Below, piece by piece: positions 24,435 through 33,273 of a stretch of 64,000 bases of DNA (positions are counted from its first letter, which is position 1; each line of letters begins with the position of its first letter). The DNA lies in assembly GCA_963665495.1 (NCBI GenBank), contig OY762289.1, positions 310,001-374,000 on the forward strand, in the 5' to 3' direction. The DNA is from G963665495 sp963665495. Its GTDB lineage: Bacteria > Desulfobacterota > Desulfovibrionia > Desulfovibrionales > Desulfovibrionaceae. Under the pieces are notes generated by a model. It was not told the DNA's origin and did no database searches. It worked only from the letters and a program-made list of their open reading frames with translations. The position numbers and the translations under genes are program-made.

Positions 24435-26531
24435 ATGGCGCAGGCCACAAAAAGCAATCCCGCCAACGAAACGCTGGCCAAGTATAAAAAACGGCCTTTC
24501 CACCTCGTCATACGCGACAAGGTTCTGCGCGAACAAATCGCCGTGGTCCTTGCTTTGCTTGGTTTCGAATACGTCAAAAAGCATCCTGTCACCGGCTCGT
24601 ATATGGACAATGTCCGGCGTATCGCCAGGCTTCTGGCCCTGGAAGACGGCGTTTTCCTGATCAACCCGCCTCTGATCATCCAGCGCGACGGTGGCAGGGT
24701 GAAAATCCGCAAGGAATTTTCCGACTTTTTTGCCGACCTCTCCCTTATTTTGTCCAAAGGGCGCAGGGACGCCATGAAAAGCATTTCCAAATGCATCCCC
24801 GTTTTCCCGGACATGCAGCTGACCCAGCGCCGCGAACAGATAATTCTCTCGCTGGCGGAGTATGGGGTCTGTGGTGCTTTTATTCTAAAGCCGCTAGATT
24901 CATTGGAGAAGATGGCGCCGAGCCTGTACAAAATCCGCATGAAGGAACAGGTGCTGGAGCGGCTGGAGGAAATGCGCGAATACCTGGCCGACTATCTGCC
25001 GCACATGGACGGCGCGCTGGAAGAGCTGGTGCAGAAAAAGGAAGAGCAGGAACTTACCAGGCGCAAGGAAGAAGCCCAGGCGCTTATGCAGCAGGGACAC
25101 CGGGCAAAGTCCAAGGGGGATTTCAACAAAGCCATCGAATGTTTCCAAAAAGCCATTGATCTGCTTCCGGAAGACCCTTCGGGCTACATGGAAAGCGGGC
25201 GCGTGTATGTGCACGTGAAACGTTATTCCAAGGCCTTGTTGCGTTTCAACCAGGCCGGAGAAATCTCCACCACCATCCCCGAACCCAACAAGGAGATCGG
25301 CAACGTCAAGGTGCTGCAGGTAAAGGACCGCATCCGGCGCGGCGAGGCCCCCACCAGTTCCGTGGTGATGGAACTGGTGCAGCAGGCTTATGAAAATTTT
25401 CAGGTCGCTCTCAAAAAAGCTGCGGCCATCAAATCCCTGCATCCGGACGATAAACGCCAACGCGACGTGGAAGCGGTATCCCGCATCGCCGGTGAGATGG
25501 TCAAGCTGAACATGAAGCAGCTATTGGGGCCCAAACATCCCATGGCGCTGCAATTCGGTTCCCTGGCCAGAGAAGCCTTTTCCAAAGTGGGGCAGAAGGG
25601 CTTGGATCCGACACCGTCCCAGCATCTGTTTTTGGGCATTGCTGCCATGGATGAAGCCAGCTTTAAAGATGCCGAAACCCATTTGCTGGAAGCGGCAAAA
25701 GATCCGGACTGTTTCCATGAGGCCTGCAACGAGCTGACGCATATGGGCATCCTGGTGCGCAAGCATTTTGGCCCCAAAGAAGCCATCGACGTCTACAGAA
25801 AGCTGCTCGAACTGCAGCCCCCCAACAGCGCGGCGGTCAATTTCAATCTGGCCGTGGCCTACAGCCTGGAAAAAAACAACCTTGAATCCACCGGCGCCAT
25901 AGTTCAGGCACTGTATGCGGATCCCAGCCTGGCTGAAAACGACATGTTCTACAACAATCAGCAGCTGAACATGATTCTTGAAACCACCCACGACGTCTTC
26001 AGCCGGATTATGGATTACAACAAGGGAATGCCGACGCAAGTGGTACGTAAGGCTGTGGAGCTGCAGGAGCGTATTGAGAATTTGATTCTCGACGGAATGG
26101 AGCGCAAGGCTTTGTTGTTGATCAAACACGTCATGGAAGTGATGCCGGATTTTTTTATGCGCGAGCATGTGGCCGCCAGCAGAATCATTCTCAAATTCAT
26201 TCGCGAAAAAAGCGAGATGTGTCTGCAATCCAGGAAGCCCGCGCTGCGCGAGCTTGGCAGCCAGCTCGAAGGCCTGCACAACGCCATACGTTCGAAAAAA
26301 TTTCCCAAACGGCTCATCGCCTATACCAGCTTCAAACTGCAGGCCTTGCGTCTGTTGCGTGAAAATAAGCCGGAAAACAATGAGCTGGCAGCCAACCTGT
26401 ACGCCAGGGCCGCTGTCTGTCATCCGGAATACGTGGAAGCTCCCGAGTTCTACGCCAACGAGCGCCTCAACGCCCTGGCCAAAGAAATCTTCAGCAAAAT
26501 GGAATTCGTGGATTTTGACCGCATGGAATAA
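24435..26531 (+). CDS. TPR protein with degenerate receiver-like N-terminus
   Basis: This 698-residue soluble protein starts with about 150 residues that look like a receiver fold without a phospho-acceptor (FHLVIRDKVLREQIAVVLAL, ending GAFILKPLD as at the receiver Lys-Pro). A coiled coil follows at about 165-220 (EELVQKKEEQELTRRKEEAQ), then TPR units (SKGDFNKAIECFQKAIDLLP, GPKEAIDVYRKLLELQPPNS). It is probably an adaptor linked to the CheY-like gene upstream. The ribosome site (GGTGA) is weak. The 261-base gap before it shows no gene. It ends exactly next to the convergent MarR-GNAT gene. Confidence 0.8.
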   Translation: MAQATKSNPANETLAKYKKRPFHLVIRDKVLREQIAVVLALLGFEYVKKHPVTGSYMDNVRRIARLLALEDGVFLINPPLIIQRDGGRVKIRKEFSDFFADLSLILSKGRRDAMKSISKCIPVFPDMQLTQRREQIILSLAEYGVCGAFILKPLDSLEKMAPSLYKIRMKEQVLERLEEMREYLADYLPHMDGALEELVQKKEEQELTRRKEEAQALMQQGHRAKSKGDFNKAIECFQKAIDLLPEDPSGYMESGRVYVHVKRYSKALLRFNQAGEISTTIPEPNKEIGNVKVLQVKDRIRRGEAPTSSVVMELVQQAYENFQVALKKAAAIKSLHPDDKRQRDVEAVSRIAGEMVKLNMKQLLGPKHPMALQFGSLAREAFSKVGQKGLDPTPSQHLFLGIAAMDEASFKDAETHLLEAAKDPDCFHEACNELTHMGILVRKHFGPKEAIDVYRKLLELQPPNSAAVNFNLAVAYSLEKNNLESTGAIVQALYADPSLAENDMFYNNQQLNMILETTHDVFSRIMDYNKGMPTQVVRKAVELQERIENLILDGMERKALLLIKHVMEVMPDFFMREHVAASRIILKFIREKSEMCLQSRKPALRELGSQLEGLHNAIRSKKFPKRLIAYTSFKLQALRLLRENKPENNELAANLYARAAVCHPEYVEAPEFYANERLNALAKEIFSKMEFVDFDRME

Positions 26532-27473
26532 TCACGACAGCTGCAGTTCCCACCGTTCATCGCAAAAGGATTGCCCCCACTGGCGCATTGGTGTGGACGC
26601 GACCACTTGAAACCCGAAGGATGCGTACAAATGCCTGGCAGCGGGCAAAATGTCGATTGTCAGGAGAAAGACACGGGAAAAACCGTGTTCCCGACAGAAA
26701 TCCAGAGCCGCACGGATCAGTTTTTTGCCCAAACCCGCCCCTCTGGCGTCAGGCTCGACAAGAAACCAGCGTAACTGGGCTTCTTCCCGGTTGCATCGCG
26801 CCACGGCAATGGAGCCCAACGGATGCGCGTTTTGTTCGGCGATCCACAATCTGTTGCCCGGTTGGTCCGCCTGCTGTGAAAAAGGCAGCATTCCTTGCAT
26901 CACATAGCCCTCGAAATCAGCTGCAAAGCCGTATTCCTCCGCATATATCTGGCCGTGCCGCATCAGCACCCAGCCCAGGTCTCCGGGGAGGCCAGCACGG
27001 AGACAGACGGCATCCTTCCTCTCGGGAGCATTGCCGAAGAGCTGTTCGATCTCTTCCATGGCGGAGATCATCCGCGTACGAGCTGTGTTGTCCAGGGGGG
27101 CCAGAATGCCTTTTGCCTGGTCGTTGGAGGCTTGTTCCAGTTTTTCCAGAAGCTCGGTCCCGAGGTCGCTGAGAGTCAAAGGCACCGGTTTTCTGCCCGC
27201 GGGTTGACCGTGTTTGCGGACCAGACCTTTTTTTTCCAGCTTTTTCAGGGTTCTGCTCAGTTGTCCGCGATCCATGGTCAGCGTGCGCCCCAGGTTGGCT
27301 GCAGTGGTTTCCGGATTGCGCCCGATCTCAAAAAGAATGCGCGCTTCCGAAAGTGTTGCCTCGCCTCCCGGAAGATAATGCTGCAGCAGGCCTATCTGGT
27401 TGGTATAAAAGCGGTTGAACCGGCGAAAGGCGTGGATGTTTTCAACAATTGGGCTGGCAGGGTTCTGGTTCAT
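26532..27473 (-). CDS. MarR transcription factor fused to a GNAT acetyltransferase
   Basis: This 313-residue protein has a MarR winged helix-turn-helix in residues 1-150 (TAANLGRTLTMDRGQLSRTL, LEKKGLVRK). A GNAT acetyltransferase domain follows at about 155-313, with the acetyl-CoA loop DARGAGLGKKLIRAAL and the final strand ARHLYASFGFQ. MarR-GNAT fusions are known but poorly understood; they may couple acetylation to DNA binding. A perfect 12-bp palindrome lies 27 bases upstream of the start and overlaps the probable promoter, so autoregulation is likely. The gene is divergent from lipB. Confidence 0.92.
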   Translation of the reverse strand: MNQNPASPIVENIHAFRRFNRFYTNQIGLLQHYLPGGEATLSEARILFEIGRNPETTAANLGRTLTMDRGQLSRTLKKLEKKGLVRKHGQPAGRKPVPLTLSDLGTELLEKLEQASNDQAKGILAPLDNTARTRMISAMEEIEQLFGNAPERKDAVCLRAGLPGDLGWVLMRHGQIYAEEYGFAADFEGYVMQGMLPFSQQADQPGNRLWIAEQNAHPLGSIAVARCNREEAQLRWFLVEPDARGAGLGKKLIRAALDFCREHGFSRVFLLTIDILPAARHLYASFGFQVVASTPMRQWGQSFCDERWELQLS

Positions 27474-27499
27474 ACGTATCCTCCTGGGTATTTTTTAGT

Positions 27500-27528
27500 C
27501 ATTAATGTTGATAAAGTCAACATTAATG
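27500..27528. promoter_or_regulatory. Perfect palindromic operator between marR-GNAT and lipB
   Basis: CATTAATGTTGA and TCAACATTAATG are perfect 12-bp arms around TAAAG. On the minus strand the site contains TTGACT followed 17 bases later by TAAAAA, so the operator covers a probable marR-GNAT promoter. It also lies 72 bases before lipB and could affect lipB-lipA. Confidence 0.8.
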
Positions 27529-27599
27529 AGTTCGGATGTTTTTTCTCCTGGCATGCATGTTGCTTTTTCAACGCTGATTGTATTTTCACTTCAACCAAG

Positions 27600-28325
27600 A
27601 TGAGACGTATGCATACCGAAGTATTTCCCTCCCCAAGGGAGGGGGTGTGGTTGGAATTCTCCAGACGCGACTATGCGGCAATGGTTCGGCTGCAGGAGCT
27701 TCTTCAGAGCAAAAGGCAGCGCGGGCTTATCCCGGATGTGGTGATTTTGCTCGAACATTTCCCCTGTTTCACCATCGGACGTAGCGGCGGGTATCATAAC
27801 CTGCTGGTGGACAAAAGTATTTTGGAACGGGAGGGAATCACCGTGCATGAAACGACCAGAGGAGGAGATATCACCTACCATGGGCCGGGGCAGCTCGTGT
27901 GCTATCCCATTCTCTCCCTGGAAGGCCAACGGCGCGATCTGCGCGCGTACGCGCGGAACATGGAAAAAGTCATGATCCGGACGCTGCGCACTTTTGGTAT
28001 TTCCGCCGGACGCAATGCCGAATATCCGGGCGTTTGGGTCGGCGGCGATAAAATCGGCGCCATGGGGATAGCAGTTCGCAAATGGGTCACTATGCACGGC
28101 ATTTCACTTAATGTGTGTCCTGATCTCGAACACTTCTCCTACATAGTCCCTTGCGGGATCACCTCGCATGGAGTGACCTCCATGGCCAGAATTCTCGGAC
28201 AGCCGGTCGCCATGGAGGCAGTTCGCAGCGAGCTGCGCAGGCGATTTGCCGAAGTTTTTCAGATTTCCATGCGTCCCGCCACAGTAGAACAGCTTATCGA
28301 GGAGGACTGCTTTGAAAAAGCCTGA
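27600..28325 (+). CDS. lipB: Octanoyl-[acyl-carrier-protein]:protein octanoyltransferase
   Basis: This enzyme of about 241 residues moves octanoate from ACP to lipoyl domains, the first step of lipoate synthesis. It has HFPCFTIGRSGGYHNLLV, TTRGGDITYHGPGQLVCYPI with the substrate-binding GGDITYHGPGQ loop, the catalytic Lys region GVWVGGDKIGAMGIAVRKWV, and VPCGITSHGVTSM with the catalytic Cys. Start choice is between ATG 27600 and ATG 27609; neither has a strong ribosome site. The open frame continues far upstream, but that part is antisense to marR-GNAT. lipA overlaps its end by 14 bases. Confidence 0.94.
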   Translation: MRRMHTEVFPSPREGVWLEFSRRDYAAMVRLQELLQSKRQRGLIPDVVILLEHFPCFTIGRSGGYHNLLVDKSILEREGITVHETTRGGDITYHGPGQLVCYPILSLEGQRRDLRAYARNMEKVMIRTLRTFGISAGRNAEYPGVWVGGDKIGAMGIAVRKWVTMHGISLNVCPDLEHFSYIVPCGITSHGVTSMARILGQPVAMEAVRSELRRRFAEVFQISMRPATVEQLIEEDCFEKA

Positions 28326-29175
28326 CTGGCTGGTTTTGCCAGCACCCAATGCGCAGGATATGGACCGCATCCGGCAATTGCTGGGCAGGGGGCATTTGCA
28401 CTCCGTATGCGAAAGTGCTCAATGTCCGAACATCGGCGAGTGTTTTGCCAACAAGACCTGCACGTTTATGATTCTTGGAGATATCTGTACGCGCAACTGC
28501 GCCTTTTGTGCGGTGACGCACGGCAAACCCAATGATCCTGATCCTGACGAACCGGAACATGTGGCCCAGACAGCCCGCCAGCTGGGACTGCGGCACGTGG
28601 TGGTCACCTCCGTCACCAGGGATGATCTGCCGGATGGCGGGGCAGGGCAGTTCGCTGCGACGATACGCGCCATCAAACGCGAGAGCCCCACAGCCACGGT
28701 GGAGGTTCTGATCCCTGATTTCAGAGGGCAGGGGGCATTACTTAAACAGGTCGTGCTGGCCGACCCGGACGTCATCAACCATAACCTGGAGACAGTGCCC
28801 CGCCTGTACCCGACCGTACGGCCCGGGGCCGACTACAGGCAGTCCCTGCAGTTGCTGCAGAATGTTTCCCTGCTGGATTCCGGCGGACATATCGCCACGA
28901 AATCAGGCCTGATGCTGGGCCTGGGCGAAAAAGAGGAAGAGGTTGTCGGCGTCATGGAAGATCTGCTCCAGGCAGGTTGCCGGATTCTGACTCTGGGACA
29001 ATATTTGCGGCCGTCGCCGAAGCACCATGTGGTGGTGGAATATGTCCATCCGGATCTTTTCAAAAAGCTGGAAGAAACCGGTCTAAGACTGGGGTTCAAG
29101 CAAGTTGTGGCCGGTCCCCTGGTACGCAGTTCGTACCACGCCGCGGACAGCTTCGCGCAACTGCATACCTGCTGA
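28312..29175 (+). CDS. lipA: Lipoyl synthase (radical SAM)
   Basis: This 287-residue enzyme inserts two sulfurs into octanoyl groups. The auxiliary cluster motif CESAQCPNIGEC and the radical-SAM motif CTRNCAFC are both present, as is the C-terminal RSSYHA, whose Ser ligates the auxiliary cluster. It starts with TTG at 28312, inside the end of lipB, behind GAGGAGG, so translation is coupled. Lipoate is needed for glycine cleavage or 2-oxoacid dehydrogenases; those targets are not in the window. Confidence 0.96.
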   Translation: MKKPDWLVLPAPNAQDMDRIRQLLGRGHLHSVCESAQCPNIGECFANKTCTFMILGDICTRNCAFCAVTHGKPNDPDPDEPEHVAQTARQLGLRHVVVTSVTRDDLPDGGAGQFAATIRAIKRESPTATVEVLIPDFRGQGALLKQVVLADPDVINHNLETVPRLYPTVRPGADYRQSLQLLQNVSLLDSGGHIATKSGLMLGLGEKEEEVVGVMEDLLQAGCRILTLGQYLRPSPKHHVVVEYVHPDLFKKLEETGLRLGFKQVVAGPLVRSSYHAADSFAQLHTC

Positions 29176-29343
29176 TGATCCAAGCGGGCAGGGGATTCAC
29201 TCCTCTGCCCGTGTTGCCCAAGGCTAACCCCCCTTCCCGCCTGAATTCTTTACTCCCCTTTCGCATTGCCTCCCCTTTCTTGCCAAAGTCAGTTGATGGA
29301 CGTTAGTGTCAGTCACCGAATGATTCAACTGAGGAGAACTACT

Positions 29344-30378
29344 ATGGATTGGAAAAGCGTACGCAAGACTGCTCGCGAACGTATGAAAGGCTATTGCAAA
29401 ATGTGTCCGGTCTGCGACGGCCGCGGCTGTGTGGGAGAAGTCCCTGGTATGGGCGGCCTGGGAACCGGCGCTTCTTTTTCTGCGAATCTGGACGCACTTG
29501 CAAAGGTGAAATTGCGGTTGCGGACTTTGCATGGGGTTACCGAAGCGAAAACGGACTGCCGTTTGCTTGGTATGGATCTTTCCATGCCCATCATGGCCGC
29601 GCCGGTGACCGGATTGAAATACAACACGGGCGGAGGCCTTGGTGAGGCGGAGTACGCCGAACTCGTCATCCAGGGCTGCGTTCAGGCGGGAAGCGTCGGC
29701 TGGATAGGCGACGGCGCGGACCCGGCCATGTATGAAAGCGGGCTAGAGGCCATCAAGTCCAGCCAGGGGCGCGGCGTGGCTATTATCAAACCCCGGGCCC
29801 AGGATGAAGTGCTCAAGCGGATCAAAATGGCGGAAGAGGCCGGCGTCCAGGCCGTGGGCATGGATGTGGACGGCGCCGGACTGATCACCATGGCCCAGTT
29901 CGGCCAGCCAGTGGGGCCCAAAAATCCGGATGAAATCCGCCAGCTTGTGTCCAGTACAAAGCTGCCTTTCATTCTCAAGGGCATCATGACCGTGGAAGAG
30001 GCGGAAATCGCGGCCAGGGCCGGATGCGCGGCCATTGTGGTTTCAAACCATGGCGGACGTGTTCTGGATCATGCGCAGGGCGTTGCCGAAGTGCTGCCCG
30101 CAATAGCCGCCTGCGTACGCGGCCGTATGCTGATACTGGCCGACGGCGGCATCCGCAGCGGTGTGGATGTGTTCAAACTGCTGGCCATGGGTGCCGACGG
30201 CGTACTTCTCGGACGTCCGATCATTCAGGCCGCCTACGGCGCCGGTCTGGAAGGAATTTCAGGCCTGCTGGAAAAGATGCGGATGGAGTTGATTCAGACC
30301 ATGCTGTTGACGGGAGCGGCCGATGTGGGCGTCATTCCCAACGACAGCATTGTGCGTTCGGCAACTTTGCGCGTGTGA
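29344..30378 (+). CDS. FMN-dependent alpha-hydroxyacid oxidase/dehydrogenase with N-terminal Cys cluster
   Basis: This 344-residue TIM-barrel protein has the family active site IVVSNHGGRVLDHAQG (catalytic His) and the FMN phosphate loops ILADGGIRSGVDVFKLLAMG and GADGVLLGRP. Its N-terminus is unusual: C18, C21, C24 and C29 form CKMCPVCDGRGC, which could bind a metal or cluster. Members like this occur in anaerobes and may oxidise lactate-like 2-hydroxyacids, with an unknown electron acceptor. ATG 29344 has GAGGAGA just upstream. It follows lipA by 168 bases and appears monocistronic. Confidence 0.88.
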   Translation: MDWKSVRKTARERMKGYCKMCPVCDGRGCVGEVPGMGGLGTGASFSANLDALAKVKLRLRTLHGVTEAKTDCRLLGMDLSMPIMAAPVTGLKYNTGGGLGEAEYAELVIQGCVQAGSVGWIGDGADPAMYESGLEAIKSSQGRGVAIIKPRAQDEVLKRIKMAEEAGVQAVGMDVDGAGLITMAQFGQPVGPKNPDEIRQLVSSTKLPFILKGIMTVEEAEIAARAGCAAIVVSNHGGRVLDHAQGVAEVLPAIAACVRGRMLILADGGIRSGVDVFKLLAMGADGVLLGRPIIQAAYGAGLEGISGLLEKMRMELIQTMLLTGAADVGVIPNDSIVRSATLRV

Positions 30379-30453
30379 GGCCGACTCCCTCAAGTCCGGA
30401 GAGTGAATGGCGTATGCTGCGGCATTGTCGGAGATTTTCGGGCTGAAAAATTT

Positions 30454-30485
30454 GGAAGGGGGTGATGGTTACATCGCCCCCTTCC
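30454..30485 (-). terminator. Terminator for the 123-residue minus-strand gene (may act both ways)
   Basis: A 14-bp stem (GGAAGGGGGTGATG with CATCGCCCCCTTCC, one G-T pair) closes the loop GTTA. On the minus strand it is followed by AAATTTTTC, a usable T-tract; on the plus strand there is none. Confidence 0.7.
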
Positions 30486-30496
30486 CGGAGGGAGGA

Positions 30497-30862
30497 TCAA
30501 AGATGTTCCAAACTGTAACGGTGCCGTCCGCATAACCACACCAGACATTTTTTGCCCGGATGGAGATGGGGAAAAACGCGCTCAGTGGATCCACAGATAG
30601 CGCAGACGCGTTCTTCCGGCTGTTTCATTGGTAAGAGCTTCTGTTTTTTCATCGTGTTGACGAAAGAGCGGACGGCGTTGATTTTAGGATCATCATCGGC
30701 ACGAAGGACGTCCTGTTTATTCAACGTTCCCGTACGGGAAATACGTAATGATGAAGTCCGCTTTTTTCCAATAGTGAAAGTGTCTTTGTTCAGGACTACT
30801 TCCCTTGGCTCATCCCAATTACATACGACACGCATTCTATCCAAATCGAGATACATATTCAT
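30497..30862 (-). CDS. Small protein with C-terminal zinc-ribbon-like motif, unknown function
   Basis: This soluble protein of about 121 residues starts MNMYLDLDRMRVVCNWDEPR. Its C-terminal third has VCAICGSTERVFPHLHPGKK followed by CLVWLCGRHRYS, a Cys/His set that could bind zinc. I do not recognise the family. ATG 30862 has AAGAG 8 bases upstream; TTG 30868 and ATG 30856 are alternatives. It lies alone between the FMN oxidase and pta and ends at a terminator, which supports it being a real gene. The 30869-31090 stretch shows no other gene. Confidence 0.65.
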   Translation of the reverse strand: MNMYLDLDRMRVVCNWDEPREVVLNKDTFTIGKKRTSSLRISRTGTLNKQDVLRADDDPKINAVRSFVNTMKKQKLLPMKQPEERVCAICGSTERVFPHLHPGKKCLVWLCGRHRYSLEHL

Positions 30863-31090
30863 TGGCAATAACTCTTTTTATCCTTTTTTTCCCCCGTAAC
30901 GCCGCAAGATTCTTCAATATCCTGCTTATATAGCATGGTCCGGACGACTGCCTGGGGGCAGATCCGGTTTGACACGATTGTCCAGTCGGGAGGAGCGAGC
31001 GGCTTATCGGTTCTTTTTTTGTCAGTCAAGAACAACGTAGCTCTTAGCCGCGTTACATTGAGAATGTATGTCAAAAAATCGCGAAGTAAA

Positions 31091-31123
31091 GACACGCCGG
31101 CAATTTTTTATCACCGGCGTGTC
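31091..31123 (-). terminator. Intrinsic terminator of pta
   Basis: GACACGCCGG and CCGGCGTGTC form a 10-bp perfect stem around an A/T-rich loop, 8 bases after the pta stop codon, followed on the minus strand by TTTACTT. Confidence 0.75.
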
Positions 31124-31131
31124 ATTTTTGT

Positions 31132-33273
31132 TTAGTTAAGCGCTTCTTCGTTTTTCTTGGCCAGTTGCTTTTCCGCCTGGGCCTGAATGGCCGTGATGGC
31201 GACCGTGTTGACGATATCCGGCACGGTGCAGCCGCGGCTGAGGTCGTTCACGGGTTTTCTGAGGCCCTGCAGCACGGGGCCGATGGCCACGGCACCGGCG
31301 GCGCGTTGTACCGCCTTGTAGGTGTTGTTGCCTGTGTTCAGGTCCGGGAAGATAAAGACTGTCGCTTTACCCGCAACAGCGCTTCCGGGCATTTTTGTGG
31401 CGGCGACAACCGGGTCAATGGCCGCGTCGTACTGCAGCGGACCTTCTAGAGAAAGCTCCGGAGCGCGGCTTTGAGCGATTTTCGTGGCTTCAATGACTAT
31501 ATCGACGTCCGCGCCTTTGCCCGAGTCTCCGGTGGAGTAGGAGAGCATGGCAACCCGCGGTTCGATGCCGAAGATTTTGGCAGTGTGGGCGGAGGTCAGA
31601 GCAATTTCCGCCAGCTGTTCCGCATTGGGGTTGGGGTTTACGGCGCAGTCGCCGAATGCCAGCACCCTGTCTTTGAGGCACATCAAAAAGACCGAGGAAA
31701 CGATGGAAAAGCCTTTCTTGGTCTTGATGATTTCAAAAGAAGGCCGGATGGTCTGGGCAGTGGTGCAGATGGATCCGGAAACCATGCCGTCGGCATCGCC
31801 TTTATGGACCATCATGGTGCCGAAATAGTTCGGATCCAGCATTCTGTCCCGTGCGATCTCGATGGTGACGCCTTTGGCCTTGCGCATCTCGAGGTAGGTA
31901 TCCACGTAGTCGTCGAAATACTTACTGGATATCGGGTCGATAATTTCAACGTCGGGATTCAGAGAAATACCGGCGTGCTGGGCTTTGGCGCGGATTTCGT
32001 CCGGGGAGCCGAGAATTGTGATGTGCCCGACGCCGCGACGCTGCAGAATGTCGGCGGCCTGCAGGATACGTTCGCTGGTGCCTTCCGGCAGAACGATGCG
32101 CTGCTTGTCGGAGGCGGCGTTTTCAATCAGGCCGAATTCAAACATCTTGGGGGTAATCCGTGTGGAAACTGCAGAGATCAGGCGCAGGCGCAGCTCTTCG
32201 CAGTTGACGTTTGATTCGAAAATGCCCTGTGCCGTAGCGATCTTGCGCGTATCGTCCGGAAAGATCCGGCCGTAGAGTTCGGTGAGCCGGCGCGTGGTCA
32301 GAAAAGTGTTGCTCTTGACGGAAAGCACGGCCAGGGGCACCCCGGTCCAGCCCTCGATCAGGCGGTGTACTGTTGGCGGGGGCTGCAGTCCGCCCGTCAG
32401 CAGGATGCCCGAGATATTGGGGTAGGAAGAGGACAGCCGGGATGTCAGGCAGCTCAGAATGATGTCCGAACGGTCTCCAGCGGCGATAACCAGTCCGCCT
32501 TCCGTAACGTAGTCCAGAAAGTTGCCGATGTGCATGGCGGCGATGATATAGTCCTGAACAAGCGCGTCCAGGCGGCCGTGCCCGTAAAGCACCTGTGCGT
32601 CGAGCCATTTGCGGACGTCGTTGATGGTCGGGTTGCCGAGGCTGGGTTCTTCCGGAATGGTGTAAACCAGCAGAGGCTGCAGGTCTGGGGCCTTTTCCTG
32701 CAAAGCTGTGACGGCTTCTTTGCGTTCCTCGGCCGTGCCGACGAAACGGTTGATGATGGTGCAGACCAGCTCCACGCCTTTTTCGTTAAGCGTATCGATG
32801 GTGAGCTGGGTTGTAGAAATGAGTTCGTTGCTGGACTTGTCCGAACCATTGGCCACAAGAAGCATGGGGCAGCCCAGGTTGGCCGCAATGGATGCGTTGA
32901 GATCGAACTCAAACGCCGCGTCTTTGCCGAGAAAGTCCGTCCCCTCGCAGAGGACGAAATCGTATTCGGATTCCAGCTGTTTGAACTTGGCGAGGATGTT
33001 TTCCAGGAGAACGGCGTTCTGCCCGTTGTTGATCAGAGCGCGGGCGTCGCCGAGGGTGTAGGCGTAGGTATCATCGTAAGGAATATCAAGATTATATTCA
33101 CTAAGAACAAGATTGATATCGTGATCCCTTTCGCCTTCTCTCTGGTCGTTGATGATGGGCCTGAACAGGGCGACGTTCTGGATTCCTGTCATGAGCAGGC
33201 GCATAACGCTCAAAACGATGGCTGATTTACCGCTTTTGGATTCGGTCGCGGAAATATAAAGAGTTTTGGACAT
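31132..33273 (-). CDS. pta: Phosphate acetyltransferase (long form)
   Basis: This 713-residue enzyme interconverts acetyl-CoA and acetyl phosphate. Residues 1-220 form the P-loop-like domain (LYISATESKSGKSAIVLSVM), then a DRTGG-type regulatory domain at about 225-340 (VIAAGDRSDIILSCL, GILLTGGLQPPP), and the catalytic PTA domain at about 390-705 (RIVLPEGTSERILQAADILQ, LSYSTGDSGKGADVD, GPVLQGLRKPVNDLSRGCTV). The long form is usually allosterically controlled. In sulfate reducers it gives ATP from lactate or pyruvate via acetate kinase, which is not adjacent here. The upstream region is rich in palindromes. Confidence 0.97.
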   Translation of the reverse strand: MSKTLYISATESKSGKSAIVLSVMRLLMTGIQNVALFRPIINDQREGERDHDINLVLSEYNLDIPYDDTYAYTLGDARALINNGQNAVLLENILAKFKQLESEYDFVLCEGTDFLGKDAAFEFDLNASIAANLGCPMLLVANGSDKSSNELISTTQLTIDTLNEKGVELVCTIINRFVGTAEERKEAVTALQEKAPDLQPLLVYTIPEEPSLGNPTINDVRKWLDAQVLYGHGRLDALVQDYIIAAMHIGNFLDYVTEGGLVIAAGDRSDIILSCLTSRLSSSYPNISGILLTGGLQPPPTVHRLIEGWTGVPLAVLSVKSNTFLTTRRLTELYGRIFPDDTRKIATAQGIFESNVNCEELRLRLISAVSTRITPKMFEFGLIENAASDKQRIVLPEGTSERILQAADILQRRGVGHITILGSPDEIRAKAQHAGISLNPDVEIIDPISSKYFDDYVDTYLEMRKAKGVTIEIARDRMLDPNYFGTMMVHKGDADGMVSGSICTTAQTIRPSFEIIKTKKGFSIVSSVFLMCLKDRVLAFGDCAVNPNPNAEQLAEIALTSAHTAKIFGIEPRVAMLSYSTGDSGKGADVDIVIEATKIAQSRAPELSLEGPLQYDAAIDPVVAATKMPGSAVAGKATVFIFPDLNTGNNTYKAVQRAAGAVAIGPVLQGLRKPVNDLSRGCTVPDIVNTVAITAIQAQAEKQLAKKNEEALN

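Noticed and set aside
26895..27599. N-terminal extension of the lipB frame
   Set aside because: It would overlap marR-GNAT and its operator on the opposite strand and has no match to LipB, which is complete from 27600.
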